From positions 1 through 61,339 of the forward strand of contig JAQGOP010000019.1 in the NCBI GenBank assembly GCA_028293545.1: DNA of 61,339 nt. The letters are read 5' to 3'. Both the position numbers and the translations under genes were made by a program. Below are positions 7,797-15,956 of this stretch, piece after piece (the stretch's first letter is position 1; each line of letters begins with the position of its first letter). Below the pieces are notes generated by a model that ran no database searches, was not told the DNA's origin, and saw only the letters and a program-made list of their open reading frames with translations. This DNA is from Verrucomicrobiota bacterium (GTDB lineage Bacteria; Verrucomicrobiota; Verrucomicrobiia; Opitutales; Opitutaceae).

Positions 7797-8951
7797 TCAC
7801 CAGGTAAATTTTATTCCGCCGGTGACAATCGTCGCGCTCGGGTACGCGCTGGCCGAAGTCACTCCGTCGGTGCCCTTCATCTCGTATTTTTCGATCGCGG
7901 CGTCAACTTGCCACGAGGCATTGAAAATCCAGATCGCCTTCAGGCCATAGTTGTAGCTCCGAAAAGCCGACAGCCGGTAGTCCGACGAATAAAACGGCCC
8001 GGTCGAGGCAGGACGGAATGACGGCGTGAAACCGATGCCGTTTGCCGTCAGCCGGTAAAAATCCGCGGCCTCCTGGTCGTAGAAACGCACCTCGGGGCGG
8101 AGGATGAAGTGCTCGCCGATCTTCTGGAACCACGCCAACTCAAATGTATTGGCGCCGGTGCCGAAGGTATCGTGGTAATAACGGTAGCCCGCTTCCAAGG
8201 TGCCGTTCGTGGCGGGAAAAGCGCGGTTCACGCCGAGGAAGATGGTCCATTTGTCGCGCTCGTGCGGACGGCTTTCCGGGTAATCCACCGGCAGGAACAC
8301 GCCGGGAAAAACTTCCGTGCGCTGTTGGATGATGCGGTAGGGATCGCCGAGGAAACCCGTGCTGCTGCCGTAGCCGAGATTGGCGGTGACCGAAGTGTTG
8401 GGGTCGAGCAGCTGGGTCACGCCCGCAATGAGGTCCCAGCCGCGTTTCTTGTCGTCCGCCCGCAGGTACGGCACGCGCACGACGTCGTCGACGCCCGCAA
8501 CCCCGAGCAGGAGCGTGGTGTTCTTCTGGTTGAAATCGGTCAGCGTGTTCAACGACCAGCCGTTCGAAACGTAATCGCTCTCGCGGCTGTTCGCGTACCC
8601 GACCGCGACGTTGACGCGCGGAAACTGCCGCGAGATCTCCGCGCTCCAAGCCTTGCGGCGATCGGTCAGGTTCGTGAGCGGGACTTGCCCGCCGGGCGTC
8701 GCCGGCGGCTCTCCGTTCGGGGTGGCACCCGCGATCGCGTCGATCACGCCCTGGAGTTTCACGTGCATGTCCGGTCCGAGGTCTTTTTCGACCAGGCCAT
8801 ACTGGGCTTGGACGGTAATGCGATCACCCGGCTCGCGATAGTCCTGGTATTTGTATGAAACCGAATCCTCCGCCCGGGCTGCGCGCGGCGAAAGCCAAGC
8901 AAGCAAACCGGCCACGAGTACCCCGCGTCCTTGTCCCGTTGTGAACCTCAT
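7797..8951 (-). CDS. DUF3570 outer-membrane beta-barrel protein
   Basis: A 384-residue protein with a signal peptide (VLVAGLLAWLSPRAARA), a conserved start of the mature part (SVSYKYQDYREPGDRITV) and barrel-like strands to the end (TIVTGGIKFTW). This agrees with the DUF3570 family, which has no assigned function that I know of. The first gene of the operon. The ATG at 8951 is preferred over one at 8972 because it is directly followed by a normal signal peptide. Residues 71-77 (DAIAGAT) resemble an ApbE acceptor motif with Ala at the acceptor position. The 110-bp gap to the gsp genes probably contains the operon promoter; I could not place it with confidence. Confidence 0.85.
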   Translation of the reverse strand: MRFTTGQGRGVLVAGLLAWLSPRAARAEDSVSYKYQDYREPGDRITVQAQYGLVEKDLGPDMHVKLQGVIDAIAGATPNGEPPATPGGQVPLTNLTDRRKAWSAEISRQFPRVNVAVGYANSRESDYVSNGWSLNTLTDFNQKNTTLLLGVAGVDDVVRVPYLRADDKKRGWDLIAGVTQLLDPNTSVTANLGYGSSTGFLGDPYRIIQQRTEVFPGVFLPVDYPESRPHERDKWTIFLGVNRAFPATNGTLEAGYRYYHDTFGTGANTFELAWFQKIGEHFILRPEVRFYDQEAADFYRLTANGIGFTPSFRPASTGPFYSSDYRLSAFRSYNYGLKAIWIFNASWQVDAAIEKYEMKGTDGVTSASAYPSATIVTGGIKFTW

Positions 8952-9061
8952 CTCGTCGCCGAATCCATACAATCAGCCGGTCAAGGCGAGTGGTAATCGG
9001 CGACGGGTTCGTAACAGGATGGTTAGAAAATCCGAGCTGCCGAAGCAGGGTGCGGTCTCGC

Positions 9062-9592
9062 TTACTTCACGATCTCGACCGACGAAACCCGCAGCGAGGC
9101 GTTCAATTGCGCGGGGCTCGCCCGCTCGGCCTGGAGGCTGAATTGTTCGATGCCCACGTACGGAGAGCGTTTCGTCAGCTCCAGGTAGAATCGCTTCAAC
9201 GAATCCCAGTCCGATTTCTGGAGGTTGAACTGCACCGTGTGCACCGCGAACTCGCCGCTGCGCACCGTCTGCGGGGTATCGTTCGTAAACTTCAGCCCCT
9301 GGCTTCGCGCCAGGGCATTCAATTCCCCGACCAGGCGGGTATCGTCGAGCGTCCGGGCCGGGTCAAGATTCTGCACGGCCTTCGTCGCCGCCGCCTCGAT
9401 GCCCGCGCGATCCGCCAGCCATTTCTGCTGGTCCTGCAGCGCCACGCCGGTCGAGCGCTGCGTCCGCCAGAAGGCGGTGGCGCGTTTGCCGAAGGTGGAA
9501 AGCAGCGTCGCGGCCACCAGGGCGGTGATCGTGACGAGCAGGATTTTTTCGCGGAGCAGCCGCCGGAGGAAATAGGCTTTGAGGGCTCTCAT
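9062..9592 (-). CDS. gspM: Type II secretion GspM-like protein
   Basis: A 176-residue protein with a basic N-terminus, a single membrane helix (ILLVTITALVAATLLSTF, about 17-34), a coiled-coil-like stretch and a C-terminal ferredoxin-like segment. This is the architecture of GspM/PilO. Sequence identity to classical GspM is low, so the call rests on topology and on its place as the last gene after the GspL-like gene. The start overlaps the GspL-like stop as ATGA. GspM binds GspL in the inner-membrane platform of the secretion machine. Confidence 0.7.
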   Translation of the reverse strand: MRALKAYFLRRLLREKILLVTITALVAATLLSTFGKRATAFWRTQRSTGVALQDQQKWLADRAGIEAAATKAVQNLDPARTLDDTRLVGELNALARSQGLKFTNDTPQTVRSGEFAVHTVQFNLQKSDWDSLKRFYLELTKRSPYVGIEQFSLQAERASPAQLNASLRVSSVEIVK

Positions 9593-10728
9593 GACGATGC
9601 AGCGGGCTTGAGCGCGTCGGGGCGGAAAGTGATCACCAGCATGAACGACATCACGTTGTCGCGCGTGCGTTGGTCGCGGACTTCGACCCTCTCGACCGAC
9701 GGCAGGTCGGCGATGGCGGAGCGATACGTCGAAACTTCCCCCGGTGACGTCGTCTGCGCATCGACGCGCAAGGTGTAGAGCCCGTCGGTCGTCGCCTTGA
9801 TAAACTGGATCGAGGCCGGCTTGCCGCCGTTAGCCTCGGAAATCATTTCCAGCGGCAGCAGGCGTTTCGTGGAAAGCTCGTTGATGCGCGTCGTGAGGGT
9901 TTGCGCCGTCATGATCTGGTCAACGACCGGTTGCTGCGCGGATACCTTCAGCTGCCGGGTCTTCTGCCAGAAACCCGCACCGTACAAGCCGGCCCAGCCC
10001 ACGGCGATCGCCACGATCGCCGCGGCGCAGCCGATGAACGTGCGCCAAAGCAGGACGTCCCGCGCGCGACTCCGGCGATAGGCGACGAGTTCCTCCTTGT
10101 CCCGCACGTCGAGCGTGGACGCCTCCGCGGCGGAGAGCCGGAAAACGTGTTCGCCCGAACGAAACACAAACTCGTCCTCCCCGGTCGCGGCTTCGATGGC
10201 GGGCGGCTCGGTGAGCTCGATGACGCGCCGACTGCCTGCGACGCCGCGCAGCAGTTCGTCGCGAGCCTTCGCCCGGTCGGCCTCGTTGGCTTCGGCAGCG
10301 AGCGGATGGAAACTCACCGCGGACGGCACCGCATCCTGCGCCCAATGGATCGCCGTGATGCCTTCGGGCAAATTGACGAGGATCGTGGTCGCCGGTTCGA
10401 ATTTCCCGCCGAGGAGCGCCGCAAAGGCCGGCATGACCAGTTCAGCGTCGCCCCAGGCATCGGCCTGCTCGCGGGGGAAGCGGCGGCGGTACGCGGCGAA
10501 GACCAAGGCCGACGTCGAAGCGGGCGGCCGAAAAAATCCGTGGTACAACTGGGCCGGCGGAAATGGCGAAACGGCTTCCAAAGCCAGCTCGGCCTGCAGC
10601 GCCGCCTCGGCGGCGTTTACCGTGGGCGGGATGGGCACCGCGCGCACAAAAAACATCGCGTCGGGCAACAGCGCCACCTTGGGGGCGTGCGCGCCGGGAG
10701 TCGGCGGATTGGAAGAAGGCGTGGTCAT
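9589..10728 (-). CDS. gspL: Type II secretion GspL-like protein
   Basis: A 379-residue protein with a cytoplasmic domain of about 230 residues related to the actin-like GspL/PilM fold, one membrane helix (FIGCAAAIVAIAVGWAGLYG, about 234-253), and a periplasmic part of about 120 residues with the PilN/GspL ferredoxin-like pattern (SVERVEVRDQRTRDN). GspL recruits the secretion ATPase GspE to the membrane. The product is recognisable mostly by topology and order: it lies between GspK and GspM with 4-bp overlaps at both ends. Confidence 0.72.
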   Translation of the reverse strand: MTTPSSNPPTPGAHAPKVALLPDAMFFVRAVPIPPTVNAAEAALQAELALEAVSPFPPAQLYHGFFRPPASTSALVFAAYRRRFPREQADAWGDAELVMPAFAALLGGKFEPATTILVNLPEGITAIHWAQDAVPSAVSFHPLAAEANEADRAKARDELLRGVAGSRRVIELTEPPAIEAATGEDEFVFRSGEHVFRLSAAEASTLDVRDKEELVAYRRSRARDVLLWRTFIGCAAAIVAIAVGWAGLYGAGFWQKTRQLKVSAQQPVVDQIMTAQTLTTRINELSTKRLLPLEMISEANGGKPASIQFIKATTDGLYTLRVDAQTTSPGEVSTYRSAIADLPSVERVEVRDQRTRDNVMSFMLVITFRPDALKPAASS

Positions 10729-11849
10729 GCGGGCGGAACGGCTACAGGCGGGGTGGCTGACATCTCAGCATTTTCCGTAATTTCCAAGAGAGTAAATGGA
10801 TAGTTGAGCTGCGGCGCCGGTGCCTTGGCCGCGGCGGTCGCGGCCGGCGTCGAACTGGTGGTCGATGTAGTCGTCCCAGACGCCGCCGGGCGCGTCGAGG
10901 TTGCGTTCGCCTGTACCGTGGTCGCACCGCCCGCCGGCGCAACCACCGCCGTCAGGCGAAACTCCGTGCGCCCCTCGCGAATCAGCACATTGATCCGCAG
11001 CGCGCGCACCTGCACGCCCACGCCCTGGGGCATGGCCGGGGTGCCCATCAGGTTGGCCGCCTGGCTGGTCGACGTCAGCCACGCGGGGCCCTGGGTCGTG
11101 TACTGGCCGGTGCCGTTGAGATATTCCGCGAGGCGCTGGTGCTGCGAGACGTCGGAAAAACCAAGGGCGGCGAGGACATCGGCCGAGGCGGCATTCAGGT
11201 TGATCTGCTGGTAGTTGAACAACGAGAACGTCGCGACGAAGCGCCGCCACTGGTCATTGGGCCGGCCCTTTTCGTCGTAGAAAACTTCGCGCGCATAATC
11301 GATCGCGGCGAGTTCGGTAAACGTGCGCATCGCGCGCGCCGGGGATTGGAAGGGCAGCGCGCCGACATCGTAGGTCGGCGACAGCGCCGAGGTTGAAACG
11401 TAGTCGCGCCGCATCCAGCCGAGCAGCGCGTCCGTCAGTTTTTCGGCGTCGGCCTGCTTGAAATCCCACGCCTTGAAAAGATTCGTGAGCGTGGCGGCGT
11501 CGACATGGGACAGCGAAATTTTGCCGCTTTCGTCCGCCAGCGTGACTTCGGCGGTGACGCCCTCGCGTGGTTGCCAGCCGGAGAAAGCGAGGGGATTGCC
11601 CCACCCTTCGGCGGGACTGTGCAGGCCGCCGCCCACGCGGCGAAAGTCTTCGAGCGTCGCCAGCGTGCACTCCAGCGTCGAATACGCGTCGCGCCGCAGG
11701 CGTTGCGCTGCGATCACCCGCGCCTCAACGAGCAGGTCGGTGCTCGCCTGCTCGATGAACATCGTCACCGCGAAGGCCGTGAACAACAGCGTGACCAAAA
11801 CGATCACCAGCACGGAACCGCGCCGAGGAAGGGTTGAGGGTTGTTTCAA
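10725..11849 (-). CDS. gspK: Type II secretion minor pseudopilin GspK
   Basis: A 374-residue protein starting RRGSVLVIVLVTLLFTAF, a prepilin-type leader and hydrophobic helix lacking the usual Glu5 as expected of GspK. GspK features follow: a large globular part with DESGKISLSHVDAATLTN near 125-142 and the NLNAASADVLAALG helix-hairpin-like segment near 220. The C-terminus is rich in Thr/Ser/Ala/Pro and ends NAEMSATPPVAVPPA. GspK caps the pseudopilus tip together with GspI and GspJ, encoded just upstream. It overlaps the GspL-like gene by 4 bp. Confidence 0.85.
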   Translation of the reverse strand: MKQPSTLPRRGSVLVIVLVTLLFTAFAVTMFIEQASTDLLVEARVIAAQRLRRDAYSTLECTLATLEDFRRVGGGLHSPAEGWGNPLAFSGWQPREGVTAEVTLADESGKISLSHVDAATLTNLFKAWDFKQADAEKLTDALLGWMRRDYVSTSALSPTYDVGALPFQSPARAMRTFTELAAIDYAREVFYDEKGRPNDQWRRFVATFSLFNYQQINLNAASADVLAALGFSDVSQHQRLAEYLNGTGQYTTQGPAWLTSTSQAANLMGTPAMPQGVGVQVRALRINVLIREGRTEFRLTAVVAPAGGATTVQANATSTRPAASGTTTSTTSSTPAATAAAKAPAPQLNYPFTLLEITENAEMSATPPVAVPPA

Positions 11850-11901
11850 GGGAGGAGCAGAGGTTGGACCCGAAAATGAGCGTTTGAAGGGCGACGCGGG
11901 T

Positions 11902-12561
11902 TCAGAAATTCGGCAGCGCCGCCGTCGGCGGGGTGAGTACGATCACGGTTTCGCGCACGAGTTTCCCATAGGTGAATTTCAGGCGGAGCCGCTGCGGCGT
12001 CTGGAGCTGGCCGTTGTTGTCCTTCCGGAACGTCGTCTCCGTTTTCCACGCCTTGAAATCCGTGTCGTAATAATCGTAGGACATCGCCGTCACGAGCGGT
12101 GTGATCAGCGTTTCGCGCGGCGGATCGTCGGCGAACTTTTCCTCGAGCCGCGAGTGCCACAGCAGCATGAGGCCTTCGCGTTCGCGCAGCTGGAGCGAGC
12201 AGACGACTTCGGGCAGCGGACGGTCGGGCCAGGCGAGGATGCGCGAACCGGCGAGCAGTTCGAAAGTGAGGAGATTTTCCGTGGATCCGGTTTGGGGCCG
12301 AATTTCCTGCGGCGCGATCGGCACCGCCGTCGCCGTGGTGGCGGGCGGGAGCGAGGCGGTGCGCAATTGGTCATCGAGGAAACGCGTCACGGCGCGCACG
12401 TGGCGATCGAACAGGCGCACATCGGTGTTGCGCCCCCAAAGCTCGCCCATCGAAAAGACGAACACGTTGAGCGAAACCAAAACCAACGCCGTCAAAGCGA
12501 GCGCGAGCAGGATTTCGAGCAGGGTGAAACCCGCGGGGCGAACCCGACGATTTTTCTTCAC
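11902..12561 (-). CDS. gspJ: Type II secretion minor pseudopilin GspJ
   Basis: From the GTG at 12561 the product has 219 residues with a short leader (VKKNRRVRPAG) followed by FTLLEILLALALTALVLVSL, the prepilin cleavage site and helix. The body contains DRHVRAVTRFLDDQLR, FELLAG and a C-terminal LRLKFTYGKLVRETVIVL, consistent with GspJ size and layout. An alternative GTG at 12654 overlaps the gspI stop as GTGA and would match the coupling style of the locus. It would give a leader of about 41 residues with a non-protein-like composition, so I prefer the short form. GspJ joins the I-J-K tip complex. Confidence 0.82.
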   Translation of the reverse strand: MKKNRRVRPAGFTLLEILLALALTALVLVSLNVFVFSMGELWGRNTDVRLFDRHVRAVTRFLDDQLRTASLPPATTATAVPIAPQEIRPQTGSTENLLTFELLAGSRILAWPDRPLPEVVCSLQLREREGLMLLWHSRLEEKFADDPPRETLITPLVTAMSYDYYDTDFKAWKTETTFRKDNNGQLQTPQRLRLKFTYGKLVRETVIVLTPPTAALPNF

Positions 12562-12650
12562 CCGGACCGATTCGGGGAAAACACCGGAGCGAGGCCTGGG
12601 GGCTCGAGATTCGAACGAGCCGCGGCCGCAAACGTGTGTGGTTCCGGGCT

Positions 12651-13097
12651 TCACGGTTTTACTCCTTGGAGTTCCTTGATGCGATCGGACGCATCCTGCC
12701 GAAGTTTCGCGGTTTCCACCGGATCGGACCAGGTGGGTCGAAGCACGGTGAAGGTCTCGGTCACCGCCGGAAGCGCACCGCCGGACGCATTCGTCAGCTC
12801 GCACACGAAGGTGACCCGGTGGAGGTCCGCGACGCCGGTGGATTCAATCGTGGCGTGCCATTTCACCCGGCGGCCATTGCCGGATTCAAAATCGTCGCCC
12901 TTCTCCACCGTCGCGCGATCGGGCTCCGCCAGCAGTTGGGCGCGGGCGAAGCGAAGGTCCTGGTCGGCTTGGTTGCTTTGCTGCGCGATCTCGTAGGCGT
13001 TGAGCACATTCACATACGCCGCGCCGAGCACGATCGCGCCGAGGGCGAAAATCGCGAGCGCCACCAACACCTCGATCAATGTGAACCCGCGGCGCAT
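12651..13097 (-). CDS. gspI: Type II secretion minor pseudopilin GspI
   Basis: A 148-residue protein starting MRRGFTLIEVLVALAIFALG, a textbook prepilin leader (cleavage after Gly4) with Glu5. The rest is a short globular domain with RVTFVCELTN and a C-terminal coil, and the size fits GspI. The start is fixed at the ATG at 13097, one base after the gspH stop. It nucleates the pseudopilus tip with GspJ and GspK. Confidence 0.85.
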   Translation of the reverse strand: MRRGFTLIEVLVALAIFALGAIVLGAAYVNVLNAYEIAQQSNQADQDLRFARAQLLAEPDRATVEKGDDFESGNGRRVKWHATIESTGVADLHRVTFVCELTNASGGALPAVTETFTVLRPTWSDPVETAKLRQDASDRIKELQGVKP

Positions 13098-13098
13098 G

Positions 13099-13641
13099 TC
13101 AGGGCGTGCCTTCCACTTTCGGGAGGACCTGCGCACAGGTCCAGGGATCGATCGCGAGGATATGCGCCGGGCCGCCTTTCCGGAACTGGACGCGAAACGG
13201 CGTGCAGGTCCCGTCGGCATAGAGCGTGACGAACGGCACAGTCTGGGCGTCGACGGCCTCGCCGCCAATCAGGACCAAGCCCCGGCCCGCTTGGGCGGAC
13301 AAAAAGTCGACGGTCAAATCCTTGGCTGGCGGAACCGCGAGCAACTGCGTCGAGACGCCATCATCCAGCACGAAGTTTTTTTCCTTGGGATCGAAGTTCA
13401 ACCGCACGTCACGCTCCGAGGTGAGCGCACCCTTCCGGCCCTGCTGCATCGCCTTCCAGAAAACGTCTTCCGCCGTGGACGGCTTGTCGCCGATCAGATG
13501 GGCGGAGCCGGAAACCAGCACGCCGGCGAGCAGAGCCATCAAGGCCAGCGCCAGCAGGATCTCCAGGAGGGTGAATCCCGCGCCGGCAGGGGATGCGCCA
13601 CGACGACGAAACCTCGATTTTAACCTTCCCGGACGTTTCAT
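13099..13641 (-). CDS. gspH: Type II secretion pseudopilin GspH
   Basis: A 180-residue protein with a basic leader of about 24 residues ending PAGAG, then FTLLEILLALALMALLAGVL. The globular part (DVRLNFDPKEKNFVLDDG, AVDAQTVPFVTLYADG, RVQFRKGG) fits the beta-rich GspH fold. The ATG at 13641 is chosen because upstream in-frame sequence is not protein-like and lies in the 92-bp gap after gspG. GspH is a minor pseudopilin that links the tip complex to the shaft. Confidence 0.82.
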   Translation of the reverse strand: MKRPGRLKSRFRRRGASPAGAGFTLLEILLALALMALLAGVLVSGSAHLIGDKPSTAEDVFWKAMQQGRKGALTSERDVRLNFDPKEKNFVLDDGVSTQLLAVPPAKDLTVDFLSAQAGRGLVLIGGEAVDAQTVPFVTLYADGTCTPFRVQFRKGGPAHILAIDPWTCAQVLPKVEGTP

Positions 13642-13733
13642 AACTCCGCTCTTCGCGATGGATCGGGCACGGGGATGGCGAAGGGGAAATGGACGGGGTG
13701 CTGTCCCGTGGCTCACGCGTCGCGACCCAGCCC

Positions 13734-14183
13734 TTACCAATTGCCGATATCGTCTCCCGTGCCCTCCGTCTTGTCGGGACCCTTCGAGAAGACGTCGTAG
13801 CCGGTCTTGTTTTTGACGCCTGGGTAACGGTAAACATAAGGCTCACCCCACGGGTCGACCGGGATCTTGCTATCGCTGAAATACGGGCCGGTCCACTGCT
13901 CCGCCTTGCCGTTGGGCGCGGTGATGAGGGCCTGGAGGCCCTCCGCGGTCGAAGGATAATCGCTCATCTTGATGCGGTAACTGGTGAGCGGAAGCTTGAT
14001 GGATTCGCGGACGAAGAGCTTGGCGGTCGAACCTTGGGCATCGCCAAAAATGCTATCGAGATTCGCGACGGCCAGACCGACGAGAAGGCTCAGGATCGCC
14101 AGCGCGATCATGATTTCCAGCAACGTAAACGCACGACGCGACGAAAGGCCAAAATTTTTCGAGGAACGGGGTGAGAGGCGCAT
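13734..14183 (-). CDS. gspG: Type II secretion major pseudopilin GspG
   Basis: A 149-residue protein with leader MRLSPRSSKNFGLSSRRA and then FTLLEIMIALAILSLLVGLA. The GspG hallmarks are clear: YPSTAEGLQALITAP, the calcium-loop region DPWGEPYVYRYPG, and a terminal TGDDIGNW. The residue before the cleavage site is Ala rather than the more usual Gly; prepilin peptidases accept this less efficiently. GspG forms the pseudopilus shaft that pushes folded proteins through the outer membrane. This is the first gene of the G-M unit. GspC, D, E, F and the peptidase are not in this window. Confidence 0.92.
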   Translation of the reverse strand: MRLSPRSSKNFGLSSRRAFTLLEIMIALAILSLLVGLAVANLDSIFGDAQGSTAKLFVRESIKLPLTSYRIKMSDYPSTAEGLQALITAPNGKAEQWTGPYFSDSKIPVDPWGEPYVYRYPGVKNKTGYDVFSKGPDKTEGTGDDIGNW

Positions 14184-14407
14184 GGAGGGATTAGAAGGCG
14201 CGTGAAGCGCGGATGTCGAGACGCCCGAAATCAGGAAAGGTTGCGTCTTTCTGCGGTAGGGCGCGGTCTCCGACCCGCCTCCGAAAAAACGCAGCGACCG
14301 AAACGCGCCAAGGTGCCAGTCGGCGACCTTGGGGCGACGTGACGTCCACAAAAAAAGGGCGCCTCGCGGCGCCCTTTTTGAGGGGGGTGGGACCGATCGT
14401 CGTGGGA
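14184..14407. other. Intergenic region before gspG with hairpin repeat
   Basis: The 224 bp must hold the gspG promoter, reading left. At 14256-14279 there is a short dyad with the core GCGGTCTCCGACCCG that recurs at 22305-22325, so it is a dispersed repeat. The terminator of the gene at 14408 lies at 14351-14379. No confident -35/-10 pair was found. Confidence 0.5.
14351..14379. terminator. Bidirectional rho-independent terminator
   Basis: A 7-bp perfect GC stem (GGGCGCC at 14357-14363, loop TCGC, GGCGCCC at 14368-14374) is flanked by six A before and five T after. It therefore has a U tract in either direction. For the leftward gene ending at 14408 it lies 30 bp past the stop. Confidence 0.85.
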
Positions 14408-14881
14408 TTACCAAAAGTACTCGTAGTGGTCGAACCCGGCCGAGTGCGTTTCGTACAAGGTTGACCCGAGCCCCGAGTATTTGATGTAGGTGGGGAAGAC
14501 GTTATCCATGCTGTCGTCGGCGGTCGGATCGATCCATTGCGCCCCCTGCATCGCTCCCCAGTTGTACGCGTCGTACACATCGCAGCACTGGTAGAAGTAC
14601 AGGCTCATGTCGTAGTACGCATCGTTCCACTCCAGGTACGACCAGAACTTCGTCCCGGAATCGCTGGTCACATTCACGGCCTGGAAGGGATCGGCCATGA
14701 CCGTGTAGACTTGGATCACTCCGATGGCGTTACAGTAAGCATCGCCGTAGCCGTCGACGAGCATCACGTACCGCATGTTTCGCTCGTAGGTGATGACCTT
14801 GTAGAATTCACCTCGTGCAACCCAAGGCGCGCACGCAAGCACTGCGATGAATAGCGCCGACAACCATTTTTGTATCTTCAT
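14408..14881 (-). CDS. Secreted Tyr-rich protein of unknown function
   Basis: A 157-residue protein with a signal peptide (KWLSALFIAVLACAPWVARG). The mature part is unusually rich in Tyr, Asp and Trp (for example NDAYYDMSLYFYQCCDVYDA) and has Cys residues near 53 and at 98-99. I recognise no family. It is co-oriented with the upstream secreted gene (21-bp gap) and ends at a clear terminator, so the two probably form one transcript. Its position beside a type II secretion operon makes it a candidate exported substrate, an inference from location only. Confidence 0.6.
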   Translation of the reverse strand: MKIQKWLSALFIAVLACAPWVARGEFYKVITYERNMRYVMLVDGYGDAYCNAIGVIQVYTVMADPFQAVNVTSDSGTKFWSYLEWNDAYYDMSLYFYQCCDVYDAYNWGAMQGAQWIDPTADDSMDNVFPTYIKYSGLGSTLYETHSAGFDHYEYFW

Positions 14882-14902
14882 ATGGAATCTCCGTGAGGAT
14901 GT

Positions 14903-15745
14903 TTATTTTGACCAATCAGCTTTCGTAAAATCCCGGATCGACTGGTACGCGCTCGATTGCGCGGGCGTGAGGGTGGACGTGAAGGCGTTGAGGGCGGTTT
15001 TCCGCTCCTGCACCAGGGTCTTCACTTCCTCGTGCGAGGACTTCTCCACGTTCACCGATTTCGTCGACCTCACCTGGTTGTACGCGTCGAGCTGCTCCGG
15101 CGTGAGCATCTTGGAAAACGCCTCGCGATTCGCATCCTGCGCCGCGACGCGCTCCTTCTCATAGATGTTATCCAGCGCGAAGTTGGTCGATCCACCCACC
15201 GTCTGGGAATAAAGGATCTTCCAGCCGTGCTTCAGGTAATAGTCGATGATCGCATCCCGTTCCTCCTTGGAAAGATTGGCCCAATCCCGCGCCACTTCGT
15301 GCGGTAGCAGCGTGGGATTGTAGAGCATGGGATTGGCGTGCGAATTGATCCACCGCTTGGTGTAAGGCTGTTCGGCCGCATCCTGCGCCGCGTCTTTCAC
15401 CACCGCATCCTTCCAGGGCAACGTGACTCGTTCGTCCTTGTCCCGCCTGGCGAGTGTCACGGCGTCGTCATCGATTTTTTCGATGACAAAATGCGAGAAC
15501 GTCTCGCCCACCTGCATCCACGGCGCACCCGGCCTCGCACCGCTACCAATCGAAGCATACCGCACGCCGGAAACCGTCATGATCCCCTGCACTTTGAAGT
15601 CCGCCAACTCAGGCGCGGCCTTTGCCGCCGGCAACGCTTGCGCATGGGTTTCACCTTCCGGCGAAGCCGCCGCCGCACAGAGAGCCGCGGAGGCGGCCGC
15701 GATCAAAAGCAGGACGATACGATTGCTGCAAAAAGGAGATTTCAT
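14903..15745 (-). CDS. Exported protein with PilP/GspC-like N-terminal domain, unknown function
   Basis: A 280-residue protein with a signal peptide or N-terminal anchor (RIVLLLIAAASAALCAAAA). Residues about 45-110 (FKVQGIMTVSGVRYASIGS, VGETFSHFVIEKIDDDAVTL) follow the pattern of small beta-domains in GspC/PilP-type proteins that process a 'sequence, value, key' barrel; similarity is by pattern only. The C-terminal part is helical, with LSKEERDAIIDYYLKHGWKI and two LT(P)-x-Q repeats (LTPEQLDAYNQVRS, LTPAQSSAYQSIRD) like those of Spy/CpxP-type chaperones. It precedes the Tyr-rich secreted gene. Function unknown. Confidence 0.6.
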   Translation of the reverse strand: MKSPFCSNRIVLLLIAAASAALCAAAASPEGETHAQALPAAKAAPELADFKVQGIMTVSGVRYASIGSGARPGAPWMQVGETFSHFVIEKIDDDAVTLARRDKDERVTLPWKDAVVKDAAQDAAEQPYTKRWINSHANPMLYNPTLLPHEVARDWANLSKEERDAIIDYYLKHGWKILYSQTVGGSTNFALDNIYEKERVAAQDANREAFSKMLTPEQLDAYNQVRSTKSVNVEKSSHEEVKTLVQERKTALNAFTSTLTPAQSSAYQSIRDFTKADWSK

Positions 15746-15931
15746 TTTCGGTGGGGCCAACGATTTTTAACTCATCCGGAGAAGCCAAAAATACCGGACC
15801 CGCCGTGAATGAGCGGACGCACGCGAGAAAACAATGAATGAAACAGCCTAAATTTAGGTGATATACTGTTAGTGTATAGCGCCTCGCAGCCGCGGGCGGC
15901 TTACCGGTTACGAAAAACCCGCATTTCCTGA

Positions 15932-15956
15932 GCAGGCGGGCCGCCTGCGCTACTTC
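15932..15956. repeat. Palindromic repeat, family 1 (single copy)
   Basis: The core GCAGGCGGGCCGCCTGC (15932-15948) is followed by GCTACTTC. On the leftward strand the element reads GAAGTAGCGCAGG, and its TAG is the stop codon of the regulator gene ending at 15950. The same core occurs at six further places in the window. Confidence 0.85.
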
